Origin: Streptomyces venezuelae
Lineage (GTDB): Bacteria; Actinomycetota; Actinomycetes; Streptomycetales; Streptomycetaceae
Assembly: GCF_008642315.1 (NCBI RefSeq)
Contig: NZ_CP029192.1
Location: 4,402,001-4,466,000, forward strand
Direction of reading: 5' to 3'
DNA: 64,000 bases
This document shows, piece by piece, positions 33,063-41,508 of the stretch; the first letter of the stretch is position 1, and every line of letters starts with the position of its first letter. The notes beneath the pieces were generated by a model that saw only the letters and a program-made list of their open reading frames with translations, made no database searches and was not told the origin of the DNA. The translations under genes were made by a program, and so were the position numbers.

Positions 33063-34541
33063 TCACACCGACCGCAGCAACACCGCCGGCTGCTCGACAC
33101 AGTCCGCCACGTACCGCAGGAAGCCACCCGCCGTACCGCCGTCGCACACCCGGTGGTCGAAGGTGAGCGACAACTGCACGACGTGCCGCACGGCCAACTC
33201 GCCCTGGTGCACCCACGGCTTGGGCACGATCCGGCCCACGCCGAGCATGGCCGCCTCGGGGTGGTTGATGATCGGCGTGGAGCCGTCGACGCCGAACACG
33301 CCGTAGTTGTTGAGGGTGAAGGTGCCTCCGGTGAGCTCCCCCGGCGTGAGGGTTCCCGCGCGCGCGGACTCCGTCAGCCGTATGAGCTCCGCGTTGATCG
33401 AGCCGGTCGTCCGCGACTGCGAGTGCCGCACCACGGGGACGACCAGGCCCCGCGGGGTCTGCGCGGCGAAGCCGAGGTGGATGTCGGCGAACTGCCGCAC
33501 CTCACGTGCCTCCATGTCCACGGCGGAGTTGAGCGCCGGGAAGCGGGTCAGCGCGGCCACGCTGATCCGCGCGAGGAGCGCGAGCAGCGACACCTTCTGG
33601 CCGTCACGGTCCGACATCGCGTCGTTCATGGCCTTGCGGGCCGCCAGCAGTTCGGTCGCGTCCGCGTCGACCCAGCAGGTCGCCTCCGGTATCTCACGGC
33701 GACTGCGGGACATCTTGTCGGCGACGAGACCACGGAGTCCGGTCAGCGGGTGCCGGGAGTAGAGGCCTGCCTTGCCCGGCTCCTCCCCGGCCTCCACGCT
33801 CTGCCGTGCTTCGTGACGCCCCGCACGGATCAGCTCGTCGTCCTGCCGAACGGCTGCCTCGATCGTCCGCTTGCGTGCCTCGTCGGACGTCCGGGCCTGC
33901 GCCACCGCCCGGCGCGCCTCGACGGCAGCCTCGACATCGGCCCGCAGGATCAACCCGTCCGGCCCGGACCCCACCAGACTCCGCAGGTCGACGTCGTTCT
34001 CCCGCGCGAGCTTCCGTACGAGGGGCGAGATCACCGGAACCGGCCCGTCGGCAGCGGAAACGGAAGCGGGGGCGGGCGCGGGCGCGACCGGAGCCGGGGC
34101 GGCGGGCGTGGGAGCCAGCGGGGCGGAGACCCGCACGGACCGCACCCTGCGGCGCCGCGCGGGCGCCGCAGCCGTCCCGTACCCGACCAGCACGTTGCCG
34201 GAGGACTCCTCCGAGGCGGCGTGCTCCGCGGCTGTCTGCAACGCCCGCTCGGCAGGCTCCTCAGGCGCCCCGCCCGAAACCGCCCCGCCGGAGTCCGCTC
34301 CTACCGCCACCGTCAACAGCGGTGCCCCCACCGGCAGTTCCGTGCCCTCCTCGCCGAAGCGGGCCGTGACCACGCCTCCGTAGGGGCACGGCACCTCGAC
34401 CATCGCCTTGGCCGTCTCGACCTCGACGACCGGCTGGTCCACGGTCACGACGTCACCGACCTCGACGAGCCACCGGACGACTTCCGCCTCGGTCAGCCCT
34501 TCCCCGAGGTCGGGCAGCTTGAATTCAAGGACCTGGGCCAT
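33063..34541 (-). CDS. Branched-chain 2-oxoacid dehydrogenase E2, cluster 2
   Basis: 492-residue acyltransferase. Lipoyl domain about 5-80 (VEVETAKAMVEVP carries the lipoyl Lys), Pro/Ala linker, peripheral subunit-binding domain (SPLVRKLARENDVDLRSLVG), and catalytic domain ending DHRVCDGGTAGGF with the HxxxDG motif. ATG at 34541 shares one base with the E1beta stop (TGATG). It differs clearly from the cluster 1 E2, so the two operons are old paralogues and not a recent duplication. The mobA gene follows after 148 bp. Confidence 0.9.
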   Translation of the reverse strand: MAQVLEFKLPDLGEGLTEAEVVRWLVEVGDVVTVDQPVVEVETAKAMVEVPCPYGGVVTARFGEEGTELPVGAPLLTVAVGADSGGAVSGGAPEEPAERALQTAAEHAASEESSGNVLVGYGTAAAPARRRRVRSVRVSAPLAPTPAAPAPVAPAPAPASVSAADGPVPVISPLVRKLARENDVDLRSLVGSGPDGLILRADVEAAVEARRAVAQARTSDEARKRTIEAAVRQDDELIRAGRHEARQSVEAGEEPGKAGLYSRHPLTGLRGLVADKMSRSRREIPEATCWVDADATELLAARKAMNDAMSDRDGQKVSLLALLARISVAALTRFPALNSAVDMEAREVRQFADIHLGFAAQTPRGLVVPVVRHSQSRTTGSINAELIRLTESARAGTLTPGELTGGTFTLNNYGVFGVDGSTPIINHPEAAMLGVGRIVPKPWVHQGELAVRHVVQLSLTFDHRVCDGGTAGGFLRYVADCVEQPAVLLRSV

Positions 34542-35569
34542 CAGCTGTCCGCCTCCCACTGCAGCCGCGCGACCGCGTCCAGGATCCGGTCGACGCCCGG
34601 GAGATGGTGCTTCTCCAGCATCGGCGGCGGATACGGGATGTCGAATCCCGCCACCCGCAGCACCGGCGCCTCCAGGTGGTGGAAGCACCGCTCGGTGACG
34701 CGCGCGGCGATCTCGCCGCCGGGGCCACCGAAGCCGCCGGACTCGTGGACGACGACGGCCCGCCCGGTCCGCCACACGGACGCGGCGACCGTCTCGTCGT
34801 CGAACGGCACCAGGGAGCGCAGGTCGACCACTTCGAGGTCCCAGCCCTCGGCGCGGGCCGCCTCGGCCGCCTCCAGGCAGACGGGCACGGACGGTCCGTA
34901 CGTGATGAGCGTGGCGCTGCGTCCGGGGCGCCGCACCACCGCGCGGCCTATCGGTTCAACGGTCTGCGGGGCGTCCGGGTTCCAGTCGGCCTTCGACCAG
35001 TACAGCCGCTTCGGCTCCAGGAAGACCACGGGGTCGTCGGATGCGATGGAGGCGCGCAACAGGCCGTAGGCGTCGGACACCGTGGCGGGCGTGACGACAT
35101 GGAGGCCGGGCGTCGCGATGTAGTACGCCTCGGAGGAGTCGCTGTGGTGCTCGACGCCGCCGATGCCGCCGCCGTAGGGCACGCGCACGGTGATGGGCAG
35201 CGGCATCGCGCCCCGCGTACGGTTCCGCATCCGCGCCACGTGCGAGATCAACTGCTCGAAGGCGGGGTATGCGAAGGCGTCGAACTGCATCTCGACGACG
35301 GGCCGCAGCCCGTACATCGCCATGCCGACCGCCGTGCCGAGGATGCCGGCCTCGGCGAGGGGCGTGTCGGTGCAGCGGTCCTCGCCGAACTCCGCGGCGA
35401 GCCCGTCGGTGACCCTGAAGACACCGCCGAGCGCTCCGACGTCCTCTCCGAGGACGTGGACGGACGGGTCCTCGGCCATCGAGTCCCGCAGCGCGCGCCC
35501 GAGCGCCTGCGCCATGGTGGCCGGCTTGGTCGCCGATTTGGTGACCGGCTTGGCCGCGACCGTGCTCAT
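34541..35569 (-). CDS. Branched-chain 2-oxoacid dehydrogenase E1 beta, cluster 2
   Basis: 342-residue beta subunit with a Lys/Thr/Ala-rich N-terminal extension of about 18 residues. Conserved segments: VHVLGEDVGALGGVFRVTD, CTDTPLAEAGILGTAVG, RVPYGGGIGGVEHHSDS and VVDLRSLVPFDDETV. ATG at 35569 overlaps the E1alpha TGA (ATGA), so subunit synthesis is coupled. Confidence 0.92.
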   Translation of the reverse strand: MSTVAAKPVTKSATKPATMAQALGRALRDSMAEDPSVHVLGEDVGALGGVFRVTDGLAAEFGEDRCTDTPLAEAGILGTAVGMAMYGLRPVVEMQFDAFAYPAFEQLISHVARMRNRTRGAMPLPITVRVPYGGGIGGVEHHSDSSEAYYIATPGLHVVTPATVSDAYGLLRASIASDDPVVFLEPKRLYWSKADWNPDAPQTVEPIGRAVVRRPGRSATLITYGPSVPVCLEAAEAARAEGWDLEVVDLRSLVPFDDETVAASVWRTGRAVVVHESGGFGGPGGEIAARVTERCFHHLEAPVLRVAGFDIPYPPPMLEKHHLPGVDRILDAVARLQWEADS

Positions 35570-36729
35570 CGGGTTTCCTCCTCAGCCTCTCCCGAGGCCA
35601 CTTCCTCTTCCGAGGCCACTTCGAGCTCGGCCCGCAACTGTGCCGCCTGCTCCCTGAGTTGGGAGGTCTGCTCGGCGTACACGTGCGTGAAGAGGTCCAT
35701 GGGGTCGAGCACGGGCTCCTGGTTCATGTGCTCGCGCAGGTCGGCGGCCATGGCCTCGGCGTCGTCGGCCGCCTGCCGCTTCAGGTCGTCGTCCAGAAGT
35801 CCGCGCTCCGTCAGCTCCCGCTCCATGAGCAGGATCGGGTCGTGGTCGCGCCAGGCGTCGACATCGGTGTCCTGTCGGTAGCGCGTGGCGTCGTCGGCGT
35901 TGGTGTGCGCCTCCATGCGGTACGTGACCGCCTCGACGAGCGTCGGGCCGCCGCCCTCACGCGCGCGGGCGACCGCTTCGCTCAGCACCTCGTGCATCGC
36001 CGCCGCGTCGTTGCCGTCGACCAGGCGACCCGGCATGCCGTACCCCACGGCCTTGTGGGCCAGGGACGGGGCCGCGGTCTGCTTGGCGAGCGGCACGGAG
36101 ATCGCGAAGCCGTTGTTCTGCACGAGGAAGACGACGGGGGCCTGCCACACCGCGGCGAAGTTCAACGCCTCGTGGAAGTCGCCCTCACTGGTGCCGCCGT
36201 CACCGACCATGGCGAGCGCGACGACCCCGTCGCCCTTGAGCCGGGCCGCGTGCGCGAGGCCCACGGCGTGCGGGAGCTGGGTCGCAAGAGGGGTGCTCAG
36301 AGGCGCTATGTGGTGCTCTCGCGGGTCGTACCCGGTGTGCCAGTCGCCGCGCAGCAGCGTCAGCGCGCTCGCGGGGGCGAGGCCGCGGGCGACCACGGCG
36401 AGCGTGTCCCGATAACTGGGGAAGAGCCAGTCCCGCTCCTCCAGGGCGAGGGCGGCGGCGATCTCGCACGCCTCCTGCCCGGTGCTGGAGGGATAGACCG
36501 CGAGCCTGCCCTGCTTGGTCAGCGCCGTCGCCTGCGTGTTGTACCGACGGCCGCGCACGAGCTCCGCGTAGAGCCTGCGCAGCAGCTCCGGGTCGACCTT
36601 GTCGGCGGCGCCGGTGCCCAGAACGCGGTACGGCTCCGCGTCCGGCAGCAGCGGCGCGGGGTCGGTCCTGGGCTGCCAAGCGGGGGGCGGGGTGGGCCGG
36701 TAGGCGCCCCGCTGCTCCATGACCGTCAT
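35566..36729 (-). CDS. Branched-chain 2-oxoacid dehydrogenase E1 alpha, cluster 2
   Basis: 387-residue alpha subunit. The thiamine-diphosphate motif is VGDGGTSEGDFHEAL...QNNGFAIS, and the loop is YRMEAHTNADDATRYR. The C-terminus is Glu-rich (EVASEEEVASGEAEEETR). ATG at 36729 follows AGGAGG. First gene of the E1alpha-E1beta-E2 operon, divergent from the Lrp/AsnC regulator; the 189-bp gap holds a PaaR-like site and a DnaA-box-like 9-mer. Confidence 0.92.
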   Translation of the reverse strand: MTVMEQRGAYRPTPPPAWQPRTDPAPLLPDAEPYRVLGTGAADKVDPELLRRLYAELVRGRRYNTQATALTKQGRLAVYPSSTGQEACEIAAALALEERDWLFPSYRDTLAVVARGLAPASALTLLRGDWHTGYDPREHHIAPLSTPLATQLPHAVGLAHAARLKGDGVVALAMVGDGGTSEGDFHEALNFAAVWQAPVVFLVQNNGFAISVPLAKQTAAPSLAHKAVGYGMPGRLVDGNDAAAMHEVLSEAVARAREGGGPTLVEAVTYRMEAHTNADDATRYRQDTDVDAWRDHDPILLMERELTERGLLDDDLKRQAADDAEAMAADLREHMNQEPVLDPMDLFTHVYAEQTSQLREQAAQLRAELEVASEEEVASGEAEEETR

Positions 36730-36785
36730 GACGGCACCTCCTGGGGGAAGCGGTCTCCTCGAGGGAGCGGCAAAAGAGGCGCGCG

Positions 36786-36803
36786 AGGTGATGCGCCTCA
36801 CCT
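36786..36803. promoter_or_regulatory. Inverted repeat in the bkd2/regulator divergent promoter
   Basis: AGGTGA (36786-36791) and TCACCT (36798-36803) flank six bases and abut the PaaR-like site at 36804. It may be the target of the adjacent Lrp/AsnC regulator; no consensus is known to me for comparison. Confidence 0.35.
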
Positions 36804-36817
36804 ACCGATTGTTCGGT
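36804..36817. promoter_or_regulatory. PaaR-like operator in the bkd2/bkdR intergenic region
   Basis: Reverse complement reads ACCGAACAATCGGT, one base different from the two sites at 39668-39681 and 44602-44615. It fits the TetR-type core ACCGNNCGNNCGGT except for one central base. Confidence 0.5.
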
Positions 36818-36851
36818 CGTCGGCACATTTTGGCTACAGGCACCTCCAGGC

Positions 36852-36860
36852 TGTGGACAA
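36852..36860 (-). promoter_or_regulatory. DnaA-box-like 9-mer
   Basis: Minus strand TTGTCCACA, the preferred Streptomyces DnaA box as I recall it. It lies between the bkd2 promoter and the Lrp/AsnC gene. Confidence 0.45.
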
Positions 36861-36918
36861 ACGGTTCTGCACAGCCTGGGATGGATGCAGTACGTCCATG
36901 GTAGGGAGGCGGGGGGAC

Positions 36919-37428
36919 ATGGCATCTGAACGAATGGCCGACGGGCAGGACGGCGACCGCCCGGAGCCGCAGATACCGGATCCGCGCCCCCTGGACGCGA
37001 TAGACCGCGACATCCTCCAGATCCTGCACACGGACGGTCGCGCGTCGATACGCTCCGTGGCCGAGCGGGTCCATGTGTCACGGGCCAACGCGTACGCGCG
37101 CATCAACCGCCTCATCGACGACGGGGTCATCCGGGGTTTCGGGGCGCGCATCAACCACGAACGCGCCGGGCAGGGCGCGTCCGCGTACATCACGCTCAAG
37201 ATCGTCCAGAACACCTGGCGCACCGTGCGCGAGCATCTGCGCACTCTTCCCGGCGCGTCCCACATCGCCCTCGTCAGCGGCGACTTCGACGTACTGCTCC
37301 TGGTGCACACGCCCGACAACCGGGCCCTGCGCGAGCTGGTGCTCACCCGACTGCAGTCCATCCCCGAAGTGCTCAGCACGCGTACGTTGCTGGTCTTCGA
37401 GGAGGACGACATGGAGCCGGAGAGCTGA
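36919..37428 (+). CDS. bkdR: Lrp/AsnC family regulator next to the bkd operon (BkdR-like)
   Basis: 169-residue regulator. The AsnC-type HTH is at about 20-65 (DRDILQILHTDGRASIRSVAERVHVSRANAY) and the RAM ligand-binding domain follows (HIALVSGDFDVLLLVHTPD). Start ATG at 36919 follows GGGAGGCGGGGGG; an ATG at 36898 is in frame but poorly placed. In other streptomycetes a Lrp-type BkdR controls the adjacent branched-chain dehydrogenase operon, so the symbol rests on position and family. Confidence 0.85.
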   Translation: MASERMADGQDGDRPEPQIPDPRPLDAIDRDILQILHTDGRASIRSVAERVHVSRANAYARINRLIDDGVIRGFGARINHERAGQGASAYITLKIVQNTWRTVREHLRTLPGASHIALVSGDFDVLLLVHTPDNRALRELVLTRLQSIPEVLSTRTLLVFEEDDMEPES

Positions 37429-37473
37429 TCTCCACCGGGCTCCACGTCCCCGGCACGCAGCCGGGGACGGAGC

Positions 37474-38067
37474 TCAGCGGTCCGTGCGCAGACCCGAGAA
37501 GGCCAGCTGCACGACCGCGTCGGCGATCTGCTCGCCGTTGGCGGCGCCCCGGCTCTCCGGCCGGTACCACTCCACGATCGAGTTGATCATGCCGAAGAGC
37601 AGCCGGGTGGCGAGCCGCAGTTCGACGTCGGAGCGCAGGTCACCGTCGGCGACGGCCTCCTTGAGCAGCGCCGCCACCTGCTGGTCGAACTCCCTGCGCC
37701 GCTCCATGGCCCAGCGCTCGGTGTCCGTGTTGCCGCGCACCCGCAGCAGCAGCGTCACATAGGGCAGTTCGGCCACCAGCACCTCGACGGTGCGGCGCGT
37801 CACGTACTCCAGCCGCTGCACCGCACTGCCCACGCGCGCGTGCTCCTCGGCGAGGATCCCGAAGAGCCCGTCGAGCGCCCGGCTCACGGCACGGCGCAGC
37901 AGTTCCTCCTTGCCGGCCACGTGGTGGTAGATGGAGGACTTGGAGATACCGGCCGCCTTGGAGAGGTGCTCCATGGACGTGCCGTCGTAGCCGCGCTCGT
38001 TGAAGACCCGGACGGCCACGCTCAGAAGCGTCTCCGGGGTGTACGTGTCGCGCCGGGCGGTGGTCAT
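37474..38067 (-). CDS. TetR family regulator, PaaR-like
   Basis: 197-residue repressor. The N-terminal HTH is TLLSVAVRVFNERGYDGTSMEHLSKAAGISKSSIYHH split over residues 14-50; the C-terminal ligand domain resembles PaaR-type phenylacetyl-CoA responders (FGMINSIVEWYRPE). Its ATG overlaps the paaH stop (ATGA), so it is made together with a pathway enzyme. Three near-identical palindromes near paa and bkd promoters are its likely operators. Assignment as PaaR is by context. Confidence 0.8.
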   Translation of the reverse strand: MTTARRDTYTPETLLSVAVRVFNERGYDGTSMEHLSKAAGISKSSIYHHVAGKEELLRRAVSRALDGLFGILAEEHARVGSAVQRLEYVTRRTVEVLVAELPYVTLLLRVRGNTDTERWAMERRREFDQQVAALLKEAVADGDLRSDVELRLATRLLFGMINSIVEWYRPESRGAANGEQIADAVVQLAFSGLRTDR

Positions 38068-39575
38068 GAGTACTCCTCTCGCACGGCTTGGCGCCGCAGT
38101 GCCTGGGAGGGCGCGTAACGCCCGGTGGGGTACTCGTCGTGCAGGGCGTCGAGGGCCTCTGCGACCCGGTACGTGGTGAGGTTGCGGCCCCATGCGACGG
38201 GCCCGAGCGGGTAGTTGACGCCGAGCCGCATGGCGGTGTCGATGTCCTCGGCGTCCGCGACCTCGCGCCCGACGGCGTCGAGGGCGAAGTCGACGAGCAT
38301 CCACACCGTGCGGGCGACGATCATGCCGGGGGCGTGCCCGATGACGCTGACCTTCTTGCCGAGCGCCTGGAAGAGGCCGATCGCCTCCTTCAGGGACTGC
38401 TCGCCGACCCTGCTCGAAGGGGAGAGGGCGATCCTGGTGGCGGCCCGGTAGTCCAGCGCCAGGTCGAAGTGGATGGCGGGCTCGGTGCCGGTGTCGGCGG
38501 CCGTGCCGTCGGCCAGGGCGAGCCGGGCCCCACTGGGGAGCTCGATGAAGCCGGGGTACTCGGGTACCCCCTTGCCGCGTCCGACCCGGATGCCCGCCTC
38601 TCCCATGAGGGCGGTGAGCGCGTCCGCCGGGAAGAGGTCACCGTGCACGGTGACGGACTGTGGCGCCTTCGCGGGCGGCGCGGTGTGCGGCTCCGCGCGC
38701 GAGACGTCGTCCCCGTACGCGTACCAGCCCTGCCCCGACTTCCGGCCGAGGCGGCGCGACTCCACGAGGCGGCGCTGCGCCAGCGACGGCGTGAACTTGG
38801 GGTCCTGGAAGAAGGACTCCCACACGGAGCGCGTGACGGCTTCGTTGACGTCCTGGCCGATGAGGTCGGTGAGCTCGAAGGGGCCCATCTTGAATCCTCC
38901 GCACTCGCGCAGGACGGCGTCGATCGTGGCGGGGTCGGCGACCCGCTCCTCGTACAGGCGCAGCGCCTCGGCGTAGAAGGGCCGTGCGATGCGGTTGACG
39001 ATGAAGCCGGGGGTGTCCGCACAGCGCACCGGGGTCTTCCCCCAGGTTTTGGCCGTCTCGTACGCGCGCGTGGCCGCCGTCTCCTCCGTCGCGAATCCGC
39101 TGACGACCTCGACGAGAGGCAGCAGGGGCGCCGGGTTGAAGAAGTGCAGTCCGACGAAGCGGCCCGGGGCGCGCAGGGCGCCCGCGATGGCGGTCACCGA
39201 GAGGGACGACGTGTTGGTGGCGAGCAGACAGTCCTCGGCGACGACCTCCTCGAGGTCCAGGAACAGCCGCTGTTTCACGTCGAGTTGTTCGAGGATCGCC
39301 TCGACGACGAGACCGCAGTCGGCGAGCTCCGCGAGGCTCTCGGCGGGGGTGAGCCGGGCGGCGGCCGCGGCACGATCCTCGGCGGTCAGCCTGCCCTTCT
39401 CGACGAGCCGGTCCAGGCGCGCACCGATCGCGTCGGCCGCCGCTTTCGCGCGGCCCGGCGCGGCGTCGTACAGCCGCACGGGGTGGCCGGCGACCAGGGC
39501 GACCTGGGCGATGCCCTGCCCCATGGTTCCGGTACCGACCACGGCAACGGCGCTGCTGAGCTCGAGTGCTGTCAT
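38064..39575 (-). CDS. paaH: 3-hydroxyacyl-CoA dehydrogenase PaaH
   Basis: 503-residue NAD+ enzyme oxidising 3-hydroxyadipyl-CoA to 3-oxoadipyl-CoA in phenylacetate catabolism. The Rossmann start is VAVVGTGTMGQGIAQVAL; the catalytic segment is GLHFFNPAPLLPLVEVV, followed by TPGFIVNRIARPFYAEALRL. Two C-terminal helical domains occur (about 190-290 and 400-500), the second with GVNYPLGPVAWG, typical of the 500-residue PaaH/PaaC class. ATG at 39575; divergent from paaN. Confidence 0.9.
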   Translation of the reverse strand: MTALELSSAVAVVGTGTMGQGIAQVALVAGHPVRLYDAAPGRAKAAADAIGARLDRLVEKGRLTAEDRAAAAARLTPAESLAELADCGLVVEAILEQLDVKQRLFLDLEEVVAEDCLLATNTSSLSVTAIAGALRAPGRFVGLHFFNPAPLLPLVEVVSGFATEETAATRAYETAKTWGKTPVRCADTPGFIVNRIARPFYAEALRLYEERVADPATIDAVLRECGGFKMGPFELTDLIGQDVNEAVTRSVWESFFQDPKFTPSLAQRRLVESRRLGRKSGQGWYAYGDDVSRAEPHTAPPAKAPQSVTVHGDLFPADALTALMGEAGIRVGRGKGVPEYPGFIELPSGARLALADGTAADTGTEPAIHFDLALDYRAATRIALSPSSRVGEQSLKEAIGLFQALGKKVSVIGHAPGMIVARTVWMLVDFALDAVGREVADAEDIDTAMRLGVNYPLGPVAWGRNLTTYRVAEALDALHDEYPTGRYAPSQALRRQAVREEYS

Positions 39576-39634
39576 GTTCGCGATCCTCCCGCACGGCCCG
39601 TCGGCCGCAGGGTCCGGGGGTGGCCGTCAAGAAG

Positions 39635-39643
39635 TTGTCCACA
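39635..39643 (+). promoter_or_regulatory. DnaA-box-like 9-mer upstream of paaN
   Basis: TTGTCCACA, 25 bp before the PaaR-like site. A similar TTATCCACA lies at a comparable position upstream of paaA. Confidence 0.45.
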
Positions 39644-39659
39644 GCTTTGACGGACCCTC

Positions 39660-39687
39660 TTGTCCCGACCGATCGTTCGGTTACTCT
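39660..39687 (+). promoter_or_regulatory. Candidate paaN promoter with a PaaR-like operator in its spacer
   Basis: TTGTCC (39660-39665) and TACTCT (39682-39687) are 16 bp apart. The operator ACCGATCGTTCGGT (39668-39681) fills the spacer exactly, so bound repressor would exclude RNA polymerase. The reverse complement of the operator equals the paaA site base for base. Confidence 0.6.
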
Positions 39688-39772
39688 AGCCCTGTCAGAG
39701 CGTTCCTGCCCACCGTCCCTGCCCAGCTCGCCAGCTCGACGAAGAGCTGCCCGAGGAGGAGTTGGTCCCGTC

Positions 39773-41464
39773 ATGGCCGCCGAACTCACCGCGCACCAGC
39801 TGATCGCCAAGCACCGGCCCACCCTCGACCAGGCGCTGGAGACCATTCGCACGCGTGCGTACTGGTCCCCCCACCCCGAGCACCCGAAGGCGTACGGGGA
39901 GAACGGCAGCCTGAGCCTGCCCGAGGGAAAGGCCGCCTTCGACGCCCTCCAGGGCACCCGATTCGACCTCGACCAGCCCGGCACCGACGACTGGGTCGGC
40001 GGCGAAGTCTCTCCGTACGGACCGGAGTTGGGGATCACCTACCCCCACCCGGACATCGACACCCTGCTGCCCGCCATGCGCGCCGGAATGCGCGCCTGGC
40101 GCGACGCCGGGGCGGAAGTGCGCGCGATGGTCTGTCTGGAGATCCTGTCGCGCATCAGCGCCCGCACGCACGAGTTCGCGCACGCGGTCATGCACACCAG
40201 CGGCCAGGCCTTCATGATGGCCTTCCAGGCGGGCGGCCCGCACGCCCAGGACCGAGGCCTCGAAGCGGTCGCTTATGCGTACGTGGAGCAGTCCCGCACC
40301 CCCGACGCCGCCGAGTGGACCAAGCCCCAGGGCAAGCGCGACCCGATCGCGCTGAACAAGCGGTTCACCCCCGTGGCGCGCGGCATCTCGCTCATGATCG
40401 GCTGCAACACCTTCCCGACGTGGAACGGCTATCCCGGCCTCTTCGCCTCGCTCGCCACCGGAAACCCCGTCCTGGTCAAGCCCCACCCCCGCGCGGTCCT
40501 GCCCCTCGCGCTCACGGTGCGGATCGCCCGCGAGGTCCTCGTCGACGCGGGCTTCGACCCGAACCTCGTCTGCCTGGCCGTCGAGCGTCCCGACGAGGGC
40601 ATCGCCAAGACCCTCGCCGTGCGCCCCGAGATCAAGCTGATCGACTACACCGGATCGACGTCCTTCGGCGACTGGCTCGAGGCCAACGCCCGCCAGGCGC
40701 AGGTCTACACGGAAAAGGCCGGGGTCAACACCGTCGTCGTCGAGTCGACGGACAACTACAAGGGAATGCTGGCCAACCTCGCCTTCTCCCTGTCCCTGTA
40801 CAGCGGCCAGATGTGCACCACCCCGCAGAACCTGCTGATCCCGCGCGACGGCATCCGGACCGACGCGGGCGCGAAGTCGTACGACGACGTGGTCGCCGAC
40901 CTCGCGGCCTCGGTCAACGGCCTGCTCGGCGACGACGCCCGGGCCAACGGCATCCTGGGCGCCCTGGTCAACCCCGACGTGAAGTCCCGGCTCGAAGCGG
41001 CCGCGGGCCTCGGCGAGGTCGCCCTCCCCTCGCGGGAGATCGCCAACCCGGAATTCCCCGACGCCGTCGTCCGCACCCCGGTGATCGTCAAGCTGGACGG
41101 CGCCAAGCCGGACGCCGAGGCTGCCTACCTGAGCGAGTGCTTCGGCCCGGTCTCCTTCGCGGTCGCCGTCGACTCGGCGACGGACGCCGTGGAGCTGCTG
41201 CGCCGCACGGTGCGCGACAAGGGAGCCATGACCGTCGGGGCGTACACGACGTCGGAGGAGATCTCCGCCGCCGTCGAGGAGACCTGCCTCGAAGAGTGCG
41301 CCCAGCTGTCGCTGAACCTCACGGGCGGCGTCTATGTGAACCAGACGGCGGCGTTCTCGGACTTCCACGGCTCGGGCGGCAACCCCGCGGCGAACGCCGC
41401 ACTGTGCGACGGCGCGTTCGTGGCCAACCGCTTCCGCGTGGTGGAGATCCGCAAGGACGCGTGA
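39773..41464 (+). CDS. paaN: Phenylacetic acid degradation protein PaaN (aldehyde dehydrogenase family)
   Basis: 563-residue member of the PaaN branch of aldehyde dehydrogenases, acting after ring epoxidation in the phenylacetyl-CoA pathway. Visible are NTFPTWNGYPGLFASLATGN, IDYTGSTSFGDWLE and the catalytic Cys in YSGQMCTTPQNLL. It lacks the MaoC-type hydratase domain that bifunctional PaaZ carries. ATG at 39773 follows GAGGAGGAG. Divergent from paaH; the intergenic PaaR-like operator serves this promoter. Confidence 0.88.
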   Translation: MAAELTAHQLIAKHRPTLDQALETIRTRAYWSPHPEHPKAYGENGSLSLPEGKAAFDALQGTRFDLDQPGTDDWVGGEVSPYGPELGITYPHPDIDTLLPAMRAGMRAWRDAGAEVRAMVCLEILSRISARTHEFAHAVMHTSGQAFMMAFQAGGPHAQDRGLEAVAYAYVEQSRTPDAAEWTKPQGKRDPIALNKRFTPVARGISLMIGCNTFPTWNGYPGLFASLATGNPVLVKPHPRAVLPLALTVRIAREVLVDAGFDPNLVCLAVERPDEGIAKTLAVRPEIKLIDYTGSTSFGDWLEANARQAQVYTEKAGVNTVVVESTDNYKGMLANLAFSLSLYSGQMCTTPQNLLIPRDGIRTDAGAKSYDDVVADLAASVNGLLGDDARANGILGALVNPDVKSRLEAAAGLGEVALPSREIANPEFPDAVVRTPVIVKLDGAKPDAEAAYLSECFGPVSFAVAVDSATDAVELLRRTVRDKGAMTVGAYTTSEEISAAVEETCLEECAQLSLNLTGGVYVNQTAAFSDFHGSGGNPAANAALCDGAFVANRFRVVEIRKDA

Positions 41465-41478
41465 GCCCTAGGCGTTCC

Positions 41479-41508
41479 GCCTGACGCGGGACGCGCGGCG
41501 GGTCAGGC
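41479..41508. terminator. Hairpin between paaN and the convergent trmH-like gene
   Basis: GCCTGAC (41479-41485) pairs with GTCAGGC (41502-41508) around a GC-rich loop with extra pairing. It overlaps the stop codon of the leftward gene. Confidence 0.55.

Noticed and set aside
32541..35069. 842-codon open frame on the plus strand
   Set aside because: Antisense to mobA and the bkd E2/E1beta genes; no family similarity.
39271..39284. Second parS site
   Set aside because: Only the left half (GTTTCACGT) matches; the right half is not palindromic and the site is inside paaH.
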